Shown: positions 17,665 to 26,572 of the stretch, piece by piece | Layout of the letters: each line of letters starts with the position of its first letter | Numbering within the stretch: position 1 is the first letter of the stretch | Assembly (NCBI GenBank): GCA_020845495.1 | Contig: JADLFM010000141.1 | Coordinates: 124,001 to 188,000 of the forward strand | DNA: 64,000 bases | DNA from: Chloroflexota bacterium | GTDB taxonomy: Bacteria > Chloroflexota > UBA6077 > JACCZL01 | Direction of reading: 5' to 3' | Translations under genes and position numbers: made by a program | Notes under the pieces: model-generated | Seen by the model: only the letters and a program-made list of their open reading frames with translations | What the model was told of the DNA's origin: nothing | Databases searched by the model: none

Positions 17665-18941
17665 CGGCCGAACGCTCGCCGACGCCGCCGCCCGACGTCC
17701 GGGTAGAAGGCGTCGATCACGTCGTCGATCGCCACCACGCCGAGCAAGCGGCCCGCCTCGTCGATCACGGGCGCTTCCGGCAAGTTGTACTCGGCAAGCA
17801 CCCGCCCGGCCTGCTCGTGGCTGTCGTTCGGATGAAGCGCGTGCAGGTCCGGCCGGCAGAGGTGCGTGAGCGGCGTGTCCGGCCGCGCCAGGATCAAGTC
17901 GCGCAAGGCCACGGCTCCGACCAGGTGCTCGGACTGTTCGTCCGTGACGAGATACACATGGTAGATCGCCGACGGCGGCTCCTCGAGTGCCCGAAGGCGC
18001 ACGATAGCGGCGTCGACGACAAGGTCCGGTGGGAACGCCACGTACTCGGTTGTCATCAACCCGGCTGCCGTATTCTCCTCGTACGCCAGCAGCGTACGGA
18101 CGTCTTCGGATTCCTCCGGCTCCATGAGCCCGAGCAGCGTCTCGGCGTGCTCGGCCGGCAAGTCCCCGAGCACATCGGCAGCCTCGTCCGGCTCCATCTC
18201 TTCGAGAATGTCGGCGGCGCGCTCGTGATCGAGGGCGCCGAGGTGCTCGGCTGCCTTCTCGGGCGGAAGCTCCTCGACCGTGTCGGCGGCGGTCGCGTCG
18301 TCGAGGGACGCCAGGATCTCCTGCCCGCGATGGAACGGCAGCGACTCGACGATGTGCGCGATGTCGACTGGATGGAGCCGCGCGACCCCGTGGTGTGGGG
18401 TGCGGAGCCGGACCATTGGCACGTCCGTCGCGAACGACTCGACGTCGGCCCAGTCGATCATCCGAGTGCTCTCGAGCGCGCCGGTCAGCGCGGCCGGTCC
18501 GAGGCGGCGTAGGAGCCCCTGAACGCTCACGTCCACACCCACGAGCCGGTAGCCGTCCTCATCGTGCGCGAGCCGGAGATCGTTCGCTCGGACGACCCGC
18601 CGTCCATCGACGTCGATCAACTGCTTGTCGAGGATGTCGCGCCGCAGCAGCACCTCACCCGCGCGCCGCTCGAACGGCCGCAGGTTGACCTTGAAGGTGG
18701 CGAGTCGCGCCCCCGCAACTGACAGGTCACCCACCTGCACCCACTCGAGGAAGAAGTCGCGCCGCCCCTGGTGGGCCACGAGACCGCTGATCGGCGGGTG
18801 CGGCTCGCTCCCGAAGCGGGCTACCAGATCGCGGATGGTAGCCATCTTGCCTCCCTGGGCGTCACGAATCGGCCGTGCCAGCACCTGGGAGAGGTACAGG
18901 CCGGGCAGACTGGGTGTCGGCTGGAGCGTGGGCAGCGCCAT
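17661..18941 (-). CDS. MgtE N-terminal plus CBS-pair protein, regulatory partner of the NRAMP transporter
   Basis: Soluble protein of about 426 residues. An N-terminal PRC-barrel-like part ('LYLSQVLARPIRDAQGGK') and a second copy of that fold are followed by an MgtE intracellular N-domain of helical repeats ('DIAHIVESLPFHRGQEIL', 'ADILEEMEPDEAADVL', 'ETLLGLMEPEESEDV'). Then come two CBS domains ('TTEYVAFPPDLVVDAAI', 'HALHPNDSHEQAGRVLAEYN'). It lacks the MgtE membrane domain. In MgtE the N and CBS domains sense cytoplasmic magnesium. Here the ATGA-coupled membrane protein is NRAMP-like, so the pair probably works together. The start is taken at ATG 18941; an ORF extends to 18983. Confidence 0.88.
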   Translation of the reverse strand: MALPTLQPTPSLPGLYLSQVLARPIRDAQGGKMATIRDLVARFGSEPHPPISGLVAHQGRRDFFLEWVQVGDLSVAGARLATFKVNLRPFERRAGEVLLRRDILDKQLIDVDGRRVVRANDLRLAHDEDGYRLVGVDVSVQGLLRRLGPAALTGALESTRMIDWADVESFATDVPMVRLRTPHHGVARLHPVDIAHIVESLPFHRGQEILASLDDATAADTVEELPPEKAAEHLGALDHERAADILEEMEPDEAADVLGDLPAEHAETLLGLMEPEESEDVRTLLAYEENTAAGLMTTEYVAFPPDLVVDAAIVRLRALEEPPSAIYHVYLVTDEQSEHLVGAVALRDLILARPDTPLTHLCRPDLHALHPNDSHEQAGRVLAEYNLPEAPVIDEAGRLLGVVAIDDVIDAFYPDVGRRRRRAFGR

Positions 18942-19329
18942 CGGGGGACTCCCAGCGCGCGAGTCAACGCAGCATAGCGGCAATCAGGGATCCGGAATCA
19001 GGGTGCGAAATCGGGCGGGAGCCGTCTTCTAGATTATGGCGGGGCACGCCACGCTCGTGACTGAGAGCCCCCACCCCCTCCCCCGTACGCGTTCAGGGGC
19101 GGCTGATCCGAAAGCACCGAGGCTCAACCAGTGGTGGCGTGACCCACGAGATTATGGCGGGGCAGGTCGCGCTCGTGGCTGATGGTGGTGCAACTCACGA
19201 ATGACGTGATGTGCGGCGGGCGCCATTGAGAGATGGCTGAGGCGGCACTCGGCTAGCCAGGCTACGGTTGTCGGCGAGTGACGCCAGGAGGTGACGCTCG
19301 CCGCAGCAGAGGCCGGCCATGAACCACGG
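18942..19329. other. Intergenic stretch with an imperfect duplicated segment
   Basis: No gene is seen. A segment beginning AGATTATGGCGGGGCA (19031) recurs at 19149 with about 33 similar bases, 118 bases apart. Between them is a C-rich tract (19067-19086) weakly like the CCCTC repeat family. Confidence 0.6.
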
Positions 19330-21348
19330 CTACCGGCGGATGATGATGGCGCTCGCAGCCGTCTGGTAGCCGTCCGGCAGCGCGTCGAGAGGCTGACCCT
19401 GTTGCTCGCGGGCGTGGCGGAGCAGCGTCGCGTTGGCGGCCTCATCCGCTACCCCGACCCGGATCTCGTGACGCAGGTTCGGCGGTCCGCCGAGCACGAT
19501 CTCCGCCTGCCAGGAGCCGTCCGGGCGGACGTCGAGCGGCCGATCCAGGGCGTACCAGCGACCATCCGACACGTTGGCGCGGACCACGAGCCAGAGCGGT
19601 CCGCGTGTGGCGCGCGGATCGGCGAGCGTCCCGCGCACCAGGAGGCGAGCGGGTACCTGAGCGTCCGGTCTCGGGTCCGTGATCCGGACCGCTAGCACAC
19701 CAGGAGTTGGCGTCGGCGCGGCGGGCGGCGCGACCTCCGGGACGGCGGCAAGCGAGTCGGGGGCCTCGGTAAGCGCGACGCTCGCGGCAGCGGTGCTATC
19801 GGCGGCTGCCGCTTCGGCGGCTGCCGCTTCGGCGGCTGCCGCCTCTACGATGGCTGACGCCTCCTGGGCCGCCGCTTCGGCCTCGTGGGCGGCCCGTTGC
19901 GCCGCCGCCTCCTCCGCTTCGCGGGCGGCTTGCTCGGCACGCGCGGCGTTCATGGCGATCGTCTGAGCTGCGAGCTCCGGCGGCTCCGCAATCGCCCAGA
20001 GCCTGTGGGAATAGTCCTGACGAAGCGGATTCCAGACGCCGGTACAGGTCATCAGCGAGAGGCGCGGCGTCTCGGTCGGGAGCGTGGCCGAGAGATCGTC
20101 GTACGGTCGAACCGTGACCTCGCTCACCACGAAGCGGTACGGCAGCCCGCGCGATGTCGCGACGACCTCGTCGCCCGGGCGGAGCCGGTCGAGGTGAGCG
20201 AAGACGTCGCCGTCAGGGCCGCGCAGGTGGCCGACCAGCACGGTATTGCCCAGGCTCACCGCTGCCGTGCCGAGGATCTGGCCGATCGCGAACCTCGGCG
20301 GCTCCCAGGCCGTCTGGACGACCGTCGCCCGGACGCCAAGCTTCGCGATCTCGATACTGCGCGCTGGCCCGGGGCGCGGCTTCGGCGCGACGGTGCGCGG
20401 GCGTACGTGCGCGACCTCCGCACCATCGTCGAGCACGATGCGCACGTCCGGCGCGTCCACATCTTCGCCACGCGAAATGACGTGGAGTGCCAGCGCCTGC
20501 CGCCCCGCTGGCTCGACGGCGAGGAACGTAAACGTGCGCGTCCCATCCGGCGTCTCGTCCGAGAGCGCCGCCGGCACCGCTCCGAGCACCTCGAAACTGC
20601 CGAACCAGTCGCGGTCGACGGCGAGCCGGATCGCGCCGGTCGGATTCGCGCTCCGATTCTCCACCATCACCGAGAGCACCGCGTGGGCGCCCGGCTGCGG
20701 CGGATCGAGGAAGCGGAAGTCGACGCTGGCGACAGCGACCTCGTCGGGCGCAGCACGCGGAGCGGGCGCCCGGGCCGGCACCGCCTCCGGAGTTCCCACC
20801 TCCAGCGTCGCGTGAGTCTCCCCGGCAGGCGAAGCGGCGGTCGGGCTGGACGCGGTGTCTGGAGTCAGCCCAGGCACCGCCGACGCGACACTCCCAGGAA
20901 TCACCTGCCCCGTAGCCCTGGCCGGCGCACGTGCGGCTGCCGACGCTCCCTGATGGGGCGCGGTAACCGAGGCACGAGGCTCGAGTGCCGCGCCCGCTGC
21001 CCTCTCGCCTGCCGACAAGGTGCCTGCCGCGGCAACCACACTGCCGTCAGGCGAACTTCCCGTACCGGTCGCGCCGCCGGCTGATGCGCTGTCCCCTGCC
21101 TGCACGCTCGCACTGGCGTTCACCCCGCCGTCTCTGACACCCTCAGGAGGCGGCGCCTCGATCCAGAGCGGCGCCTCGGCCTCCGCGATACGCTCGCTTC
21201 GGCGCCCCTCGTCGGAGTGCGCGAAGGCCCAGGACGCCCACCAGGCGTCTACCAGGATGGCGACGCCGACCACCGCGCCCCCGATTCCGAGGACGACGGC
21301 AAGGATGGCGGCCGCCGTGCAGAGTCGACCGTACAGGCGGCCACGCAT
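19330..21348 (-). CDS. Membrane-anchored sortase with appended beta and Ala-rich domains
   Basis: 672 residues. An N-terminal transmembrane anchor (about 12-35) is followed by an Ala/Ser/Gly-rich linker (70-200) and an Ig/DUF11-like domain (about 203-315). The sortase core (328-455) has catalytic His374 in 'VLVGHLRG', Cys435 in 'LMTCTG' and Arg449 in 'YSHRLWAI'. After it come a long Ala/Glu helix (about 460-525) partly made of AEAAA repeats, and a C-terminal Ig-like domain (550-640). Sortases join proteins carrying a sorting signal to the cell wall or other proteins. Domains downstream of the catalytic core are unusual. The gene just upstream on the same strand, 30 bases away, encodes a tiny protein with a sorting-signal-like C-terminus. 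Confidence 0.88.
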   Translation of the reverse strand: MRGRLYGRLCTAAAILAVVLGIGGAVVGVAILVDAWWASWAFAHSDEGRRSERIAEAEAPLWIEAPPPEGVRDGGVNASASVQAGDSASAGGATGTGSSPDGSVVAAAGTLSAGERAAGAALEPRASVTAPHQGASAAARAPARATGQVIPGSVASAVPGLTPDTASSPTAASPAGETHATLEVGTPEAVPARAPAPRAAPDEVAVASVDFRFLDPPQPGAHAVLSVMVENRSANPTGAIRLAVDRDWFGSFEVLGAVPAALSDETPDGTRTFTFLAVEPAGRQALALHVISRGEDVDAPDVRIVLDDGAEVAHVRPRTVAPKPRPGPARSIEIAKLGVRATVVQTAWEPPRFAIGQILGTAAVSLGNTVLVGHLRGPDGDVFAHLDRLRPGDEVVATSRGLPYRFVVSEVTVRPYDDLSATLPTETPRLSLMTCTGVWNPLRQDYSHRLWAIAEPPELAAQTIAMNAARAEQAAREAEEAAAQRAAHEAEAAAQEASAIVEAAAAEAAAAEAAAADSTAAASVALTEAPDSLAAVPEVAPPAAPTPTPGVLAVRITDPRPDAQVPARLLVRGTLADPRATRGPLWLVVRANVSDGRWYALDRPLDVRPDGSWQAEIVLGGPPNLRHEIRVGVADEAANATLLRHAREQQGQPLDALPDGYQTAASAIIIRR

Positions 21349-21378
21349 CGGACGGTGCTGTGATGGGCGAAGCGGCGA

Positions 21379-21651
21379 TCAGGAGCGCCGCAGTCGTCGC
21401 CGCAACGCGTACGCGCCCCCGCCGGCGAGCGCGGTCCCGCCGCCTGCCAGCATGACGGCCAGTTCCATCGGCATTCCGCCGGCACGCGGGGCGGTCGTGG
21501 TGGCAGGCCGGGCGGCCGGAAGTGGAGCGGTGGTAGGTTTGGGGACCGGCGACTGCGCGGCGACGTCGACGGGTGGCTGAGCGAGCACGGAGGCGATGAC
21601 GATCGCGGCGACGCCGAACGGCGTGCCAGCCAGGAACAGCTTGCGCTTCAC
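21379..21651 (-). CDS. Mini cell-wall protein, probable sortase substrate with a PRAGG-type sorting signal
   Basis: 90 residues. It opens with a signal peptide ('LFLAGTPFGVAAIVIASVLA') and has a short Pro/Thr/Ala linker. It closes with the three parts of a sorting signal: a short motif 'APRAGG', a hydrophobic helix 'MELAVMLAGGGTALAGGG', and a basic tail 'RRRLRRS'. The motif is not LPXTG. Its position 30 bases upstream of a sortase gene in the same direction supports substrate status. The mature part is only about 30 residues, so it may serve as a linker, anchor or degenerate leader rather than a structural surface protein. ATG at 21651 is preceded by GAGGACG. Confidence 0.75.
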   Translation of the reverse strand: MKRKLFLAGTPFGVAAIVIASVLAQPPVDVAAQSPVPKPTTAPLPAARPATTTAPRAGGMPMELAVMLAGGGTALAGGGAYALRRRLRRS

Positions 21652-22065
21652 ACGTCCTCCTCGGTCGTGCGCCGGGCCACGGCGCGTGCTCCTTTGCGGC
21701 TCACCATGGGCCGGCTGCCCGTCATGGTGAAGGCGTCATGACGCCCTGGTGGCGATCATACCCCGGCTTCATTCTTCCGTGACGCCACGATTGGACGAGC
21801 CTGCCCCGAGGTGTGAGCGCCAGGTCGGCGAGCGTGCTCTGGGCGGGGCCGGCAGCGCAGGGGCGGCGGACCCGGGGTCGGCGCACAGAGCAGGTGGCGA
21901 GCGCCACACCTGGAAGCGCCCGAACCTTCGGCCGCTAGCGATCTCCGCACGGCGACCTGGTGATACGGCGACCTGATGATACGGCGACCTGATGATACGG
22001 CGACCTGGCGATACGGCGCGGGGCGGTCCAGCCCCAGGCCGAGTCAGCGCCCACGTGCGTTGGCG
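21652..22065. other. Intergenic region upstream of the sortase pair
   Basis: No gene is seen. It contains the 16-bp tandem repeat array at 21950-22013 near the metX 3' end, and presumably the promoter of the minus-strand sortase operon, which I cannot place. Confidence 0.6.
21950..22013. repeat. Tandem repeat, 16-bp unit x4
   Basis: Four copies of CGGCGACCTGRTGATA (21950, 21966, 21982, 21998), with one or two differences between copies, and a fragment after 22013. It lies between the metX stop and the sortase operon. It has no spacers, so it is not CRISPR. Confidence 0.95.
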
Positions 22066-23376
22066 TCAGGACGTGCGGGTCTGCTCGCGGAGGCGGGAAA
22101 GGAATGGCCGGATCAGGCTGGTCTGCCGGGCCTCTTCCAGCAAGAAGGCGTCGTGGCCGTACCCAGACTTCAGGTTCCGGTGCGTCACGTCGGCGTCATT
22201 TTCCTGAAGCGCCCGCACGATCCGCTGTGACTCGTGGGGTGGATAGAGCCAGTCCGAGCTAAACGAGAGTACCAGGAACCGTGCCCGTGCCTGCTCGAAC
22301 GCCCGGCTGAGCGAGCCGTCGCCAAAGGCCTCGGCCAGGTCGAACTCATCGATGGCTCGGCTGATCGCCAGGTAGCTGTTCGGGTCGAAGCGTTCGACGA
22401 ATCGCTGACCCTGATGGCGCAGGTAACTCTCGACTTCGAAGACCTGACCGCGGCGGTCCGGGCCGACCTCGCCCGGCTGAAGGCCGCGGCGCTGGCGGCC
22501 GAACTTCGCCTCCATCGAGCCTTCGCTCAGGTAGGTGACGTGGCCGATCATCCGCGCGACTGCCAGCCCGAGCGCTGGCGGCGGGCCGTCGTAATACTCA
22601 CCGCCCCGCCAGTTCGGGTCGGCCATGATCGCCTGTCGACCAATCTCGTTGAAGGCGATGCCCTGTGCGCTCAGGCTGGCACAGGTGGCGATGGCGACGC
22701 AGCCGGCGACCATGTCCGGGTACGCGAGTGTCCACTGGAGTGCCTGGTTCCCGCCGAGCGACCCGCCCGTCACGGCCAGCAATCGCTCGACGCCGAGATG
22801 GCGCAGCAACTCACGCTCGGCGTTCACCATGTCCCCGACCGTGACCAGCGGGAAGCGCGAACCGTACGGCCGGCCCGTCATCGGCTCGATCGAGGCCGGC
22901 CCCGTCGAGCCGCGACAGGAGCCGATCACATTCGAGCAGATGACGAAGTACTTGTCGGTATCGAAGGCCTTGCCGGGGCCAATCATCCCGTCCCACCAGC
23001 CGAGGCCGCCGCGTGGGCGAATGCCCTTCTCGTCGGCACCCATGCCATCGACAGCACTCGGGGCGTTCTGGTCGACGCTCCAACCAGCGGCGTGGGCGTC
23101 GCCGGAGAGCGCGTGGCAGGCCAGAATCGCGTTGCCGCCGTCCGGTGCGAGCGTGCCGTACGTCTCGTAGGCGAGCGTGACCGGCCCCAGGCTGCCGCCG
23201 TGCTCGAGCCGAAACGGCGCGTCCGGCGAGCCGAACGTGCAGAAGCGTGTTTCGACAGTGCCGGTCGAGCCAGCGTCGAGCGGGAGCGGCCGGCGCGGCA
23301 GGCGTCGTGCAGGAGCGAGCGAGGCGATGGTGATGCTCCGGGTCGGTGACAGGCTCCTCGGGACGGCGGAGATCAT
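22066..23376 (-). CDS. metX: Homoserine O-acetyltransferase (MetX family)
   Basis: Alpha/beta-hydrolase acyltransferase that activates the homoserine hydroxyl for methionine synthesis. 'LACHALSGDAHAAG', 'GWWDGMIGPGKAFDT', 'SNVIGSCRGSTGP' and the nucleophile elbow 'VTGGSLGGNQALQW' are diagnostic. Asp ('FSSDWLYPP') and His ('SGYGHDAFLLE') complete the triad. Acetyl versus succinyl specificity cannot be fixed from sequence alone. The frame opens at 23526, but ATG at 23376 has GAGGTG six bases upstream and is preferred. About 40 residues still precede the conserved core. No SAM riboswitch was recognised in 23377-23611, where I see no other gene. Confidence 0.93.
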   Translation of the reverse strand: MISAVPRSLSPTRSITIASLAPARRLPRRPLPLDAGSTGTVETRFCTFGSPDAPFRLEHGGSLGPVTLAYETYGTLAPDGGNAILACHALSGDAHAAGWSVDQNAPSAVDGMGADEKGIRPRGGLGWWDGMIGPGKAFDTDKYFVICSNVIGSCRGSTGPASIEPMTGRPYGSRFPLVTVGDMVNAERELLRHLGVERLLAVTGGSLGGNQALQWTLAYPDMVAGCVAIATCASLSAQGIAFNEIGRQAIMADPNWRGGEYYDGPPPALGLAVARMIGHVTYLSEGSMEAKFGRQRRGLQPGEVGPDRRGQVFEVESYLRHQGQRFVERFDPNSYLAISRAIDEFDLAEAFGDGSLSRAFEQARARFLVLSFSSDWLYPPHESQRIVRALQENDADVTHRNLKSGYGHDAFLLEEARQTSLIRPFLSRLREQTRTS

Positions 23377-23611
23377 ATGCACCTCAGCCCCCAGGCGGAT
23401 AGGCCAGTCAATGAATCCAGATAGGTGAGAATACGGGACGGCCACGCGCCCCGTCAACGCCGTCAGGCATTCGCCAGGCATTCGACCCGTATCCCTGGGG
23501 GGCGCCGGCGCGCTACCCGGAGTCACCGGCTAACCGTCGACGTCTTCAGCCGTACCGCCGAGGACGCCGTCTGGGATGCCGCGCGGGTTCGACGGCCAAC
23601 CGTCACCGCCT

Positions 23612-24859
23612 TCAGGCGCTCGGCGTGTACCTCTGGAGAGCGCCAGGGAGGTAGTGTAACCCGAGCCGCCCGGCACACTCTTCGAAGACGGCGAGGCGGT
23701 CGCGGCCATGGTCCTTGGCGCAGTAGAGGGCGCGGTCGGCACGACGCAGAACGGCATCGGCGTCCGCGTCGCCTGGGTGCGACTCGGCAATACCGATGCT
23801 AGCTGTGATCCGAATGGCCTGTCCATCGGCGTCGAGCGCGAGCAGTCGGGTGGCGGACAGGATTCGATTCGCGAGCGCACGTGCCTGGTCCGCCGTCGTC
23901 TCGGGCAGAAGCATGGCGAATTCCTCCCCACCCAACCGGCCGACAACGTCCAGACGCCGGGATTCGGCGGTGAGCACACGCGCGAACGCCACGAGGACGT
24001 CGTCACCGGCAGCATGACCGAACGCATCGTTGACGTGTTTGAAGTGGTCCAGATCCACGGCCAGCACAGTGATGGGGCGATGGTATCGGTGATAGCGAGC
24101 GACCTCGTCGTGGGCGATCTCCAGGAAGCGTCGCCGAACCAGCACGCCGGTCAGGCCGTCCGTGGTCGCCATCACTTGCAACTCGTCGCGCACCCGCTCC
24201 AGGTCGCGGTACGCCTGATACTGCTGGCGGCGGTAGCGGTACAGCCGCACCGAGATGACGATGCCCAGGACGTTCGTGAGCAGCAGCGCAACGAACATGA
24301 CATTCAGGCCCAGCGCATCCGTCACCCGGTAGCCCGTCGCGTACAACACGATGATGATGGTGGTCAGCAGGAGCGGCGGCAGGGTGCGATACGCGAGACG
24401 ATTTGGGATCGCCAGATAGTACACCAGGATCAGCAGCGTATCGACGGCGATGTGCTGAGAATAGGTTGGCGGCCGAGTGACTGGGCCGATCAGGACCGTC
24501 GAGCAGCCGACGAGCCCCCAGATCAACATCAAGCGATCGTACGTCTGATACCGCTGGGTTCGCCGGATCGCCCGGATGATCCAGATGTCGAAACTCAAGA
24601 AGCCAGCACGGAACGCCAGGAGCAAGACGAACCCGAGGCTCGTGCCGAAGAGCAGGTAATCGGAGTACGCGAACAGGACGAGCGGCAGCGCCAGGATGAG
24701 CACTCCGGCCGTCGCTTGACTGGCGTCGTTACGGAGAAAGTGCTGACGATAGGAATCCTTCTGGCTGTCCGACACCAGTTCCAGGAGCACCAGCCAGCGC
24801 TGCCAGCCGCGCGCCAGGTTCGACAGCAGCGCACCGCCCTCACCGCCGCCGGCCGTCAT
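23612..24859 (-). CDS. Membrane-bound diguanylate cyclase
   Basis: 415 residues: about six transmembrane helices (52-205) and a C-terminal GGDEF domain. The active site is 'GRLGGEEFAML' (GGEEF, 310-314), preceded exactly five residues upstream by an RxxD inhibitory site (R301-R-L-D304). 'TTDGLTGVLVRRRFLE' and 'DLDHFKHVNDAFGH' are the usual metal- and GTP-binding segments. It should make cyclic di-GMP with product feedback, in response to a signal sensed by the membrane part, which resembles no sensor domain I can name. ATG at 24859 is followed by a short cytoplasmic segment. It is transcribed in the same direction as metX but is probably a separate unit. Confidence 0.93.
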   Translation of the reverse strand: MTAGGGEGGALLSNLARGWQRWLVLLELVSDSQKDSYRQHFLRNDASQATAGVLILALPLVLFAYSDYLLFGTSLGFVLLLAFRAGFLSFDIWIIRAIRRTQRYQTYDRLMLIWGLVGCSTVLIGPVTRPPTYSQHIAVDTLLILVYYLAIPNRLAYRTLPPLLLTTIIIVLYATGYRVTDALGLNVMFVALLLTNVLGIVISVRLYRYRRQQYQAYRDLERVRDELQVMATTDGLTGVLVRRRFLEIAHDEVARYHRYHRPITVLAVDLDHFKHVNDAFGHAAGDDVLVAFARVLTAESRRLDVVGRLGGEEFAMLLPETTADQARALANRILSATRLLALDADGQAIRITASIGIAESHPGDADADAVLRRADRALYCAKDHGRDRLAVFEECAGRLGLHYLPGALQRYTPSA

Positions 24860-25181
24860 ATCGTTCGCTGCCCTCGTCTCGTTTCAGCAGGGGCCAATCC
24901 GGTTCGTCACAGCCGCATGCAGCCAGGGCACCACCCTCGCCCCGGGCATGGCGTATGGCAGGATCGTGGCGTCCGGCCCCACACACGCCACACCCTCATA
25001 AAACGATTCTCGGGCACGTCAGGGGACGCCGCCGGTGAAGCCGTACGCCTCCCCACGACGATATGCACCTTCGTGATGCCTGTCCGCCAACCGCGAACTG
25101 GCGCGAGCCGAGGGTCTGTTCTTCCCGCTCCCTCCGGTTCGACTGTGAGCGTCAGACGCGAGCAGCCGCTCGCTTCCTGGC
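24860..25181. other. 322-base gap, nothing recognised
   Basis: Lies between the GGDEF gene start and the CoA-transferase stop, both minus strand. It presumably holds a promoter for the former; I see no hairpin with a T-tract, RNA or short gene. Confidence 0.5.
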
Positions 25182-26441
25182 TCAGGAGGACGAGCCGACC
25201 GGCTCCGGCGGCTCGGACGAGGCCGGCTCGACGTACGTGCCATGCTCATCCCCAGTTACATAGATGACGCCGGCCTCGCGCAGCGCCTCCACGTCCTCCC
25301 GGCTGTACCCGACCTCGAGTAGCACCTGGACGGTGTGCTGTCCAAGGGTCGGGGCAGCCCGTGTCACGGCGCCCGGCGTCTCCGAGAGCTTGACCGGCAC
25401 CCCAAGCGTCTTCATCCGCCCGAGCCTCGGGTGGTCCACCTCCACCACCATCTGGCGCGCCTTGACGTGCGGGTCGTGCTCCAGCACCTCCGGCACCGTC
25501 TTGATCGGCCCGGTTGGAACCCCGACCTTCTGGAAGGCAGCGATCCATTCGTCGGATGGCTTCGTCAGGAATGCCTGTTGTAACTCCTCAGTCAGTTCCT
25601 CGTGATTCTCATTGCGGAGCGTCATCGTGGCGAAGCGGGGATCGTCGATCAGGTGCGGCACTCCGAGCGTCTCGCAGGTTGCCCGCCACAGCCGGTTGGT
25701 CGGGCCGATGTTCACCCAGCGGCCGTCGGAGCACTTGAACGCGCGATAGGCGCCAAGGCCGCTGCCCTGCGGCCCGGGAGTCTTGCCGGTGCCCCAGTAC
25801 TCGGCCGCGCGCCACGTGAGCCAGGAGATCGGGGTGTCGAGCAGAGTCGCTTCGACGTGCTGGCCCTGGCCGGTCTGCTCGCGGTGGTACAGTGCCGAGA
25901 GGATGCCGATGGCGCCGTACATGCCGGAGCCCATGTCGGTGACCGGCGTGCCGGCTTTGACTGGTTCGCCGCCTTTCGGGTCGCCGGTCACGCTCATCAG
26001 CCCGCTCATTCCCTGGGCAATCAGGTCGAGGCCAGCCAGGTCGGCGTACGGGCTGCCTTCCCCGAAGCCGGAGATCGAGCAGTAGATCAGGCGCGGATTG
26101 ATCTGGTGTAGGGTCTCGTAGTCGGCGCCGAGCCGCTTCATGACGCCCGGCCGGTAGTTTTGAACCAGCACGTCGGCTGATTCAACCAGCCGATAGAAGG
26201 CCGCCCGGCCGCGCTCGTCCTTCAAGTCGATCGAGAGCCCGCGCTTATTGCGGTTGACGACCAGGAAATGACCGTTCTCGCCCTTGAGGGCGGACAGTCC
26301 GCCGGCCGTCCGGATGTCTGGATCGGGGCTCTCGATCTTGATGACGTCGGCGCCAAGATCGGCCAGCACCAGGCCACAGAACGGCCCGGCCAGAGCTAGA
26401 GTGAAGTCGAGGACGCGAACACCCGCAAGTGGTCCCGGCAT
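25182..26441 (-). CDS. Class III (CaiB/BaiF) CoA-transferase
   Basis: 419 residues, normal length. The N-terminus 'PLAGVRVLDFTLALAGPF' and 'LADLGADVIKIESPDPD' are signatures of family III CoA-transferases. Asp169 in 'TPVTDMGSGMYGAIG' is the residue that forms the aspartyl-CoA thioester. These enzymes swap CoA between carboxylic acids (formyl, carnitine, succinyl/benzylsuccinate types). The particular acid cannot be read from sequence. The gene is followed at its 5' side by a strong inverted repeat and then the binding-protein gene of an uptake locus on the same strand, but there is no tight coupling. Confidence 0.93.
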   Translation of the reverse strand: MPGPLAGVRVLDFTLALAGPFCGLVLADLGADVIKIESPDPDIRTAGGLSALKGENGHFLVVNRNKRGLSIDLKDERGRAAFYRLVESADVLVQNYRPGVMKRLGADYETLHQINPRLIYCSISGFGEGSPYADLAGLDLIAQGMSGLMSVTGDPKGGEPVKAGTPVTDMGSGMYGAIGILSALYHREQTGQGQHVEATLLDTPISWLTWRAAEYWGTGKTPGPQGSGLGAYRAFKCSDGRWVNIGPTNRLWRATCETLGVPHLIDDPRFATMTLRNENHEELTEELQQAFLTKPSDEWIAAFQKVGVPTGPIKTVPEVLEHDPHVKARQMVVEVDHPRLGRMKTLGVPVKLSETPGAVTRAAPTLGQHTVQVLLEVGYSREDVEALREAGVIYVTGDEHGTYVEPASSEPPEPVGSSS

Positions 26442-26465
26442 GCAGTATCTCCAGCAATCAGGTAT

Positions 26466-26547
26466 CAGTCGTCAGGTATCAGCGGGCATGTCGTGGCGGC
26501 TCGCGGTGCGCGGTCTCGGACACGTAACCACTGATACCTGACGACTG
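26466..26547. repeat. 17-bp perfect inverted repeat with an internal direct repeat
   Basis: CAGTCGTCAGGTATCAG (26466-26482) is exactly complementary to 26531-26547, with 48 bases between. TCAGGTATCAG is also repeated directly at about 26459 and 26473. It fills the gap between the binding-protein stop and the CoA-transferase start and may act as a terminator or processing site. Confidence 0.85.
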
Positions 26548-26572
26548 CTTACTCGCTCCTGTTACTCGCTCC

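Noticed and set aside
23377..23611. SAM riboswitch upstream of metX
   Set aside because: None of the conserved SAM-I, SAM-II or SAM-IV sequence blocks could be found.
23708..25267. 519-residue plus-strand open frame
   Set aside because: It runs antisense to the GGDEF gene, with Gln/Arg/Asp-rich composition typical of reverse frames of high-GC genes.
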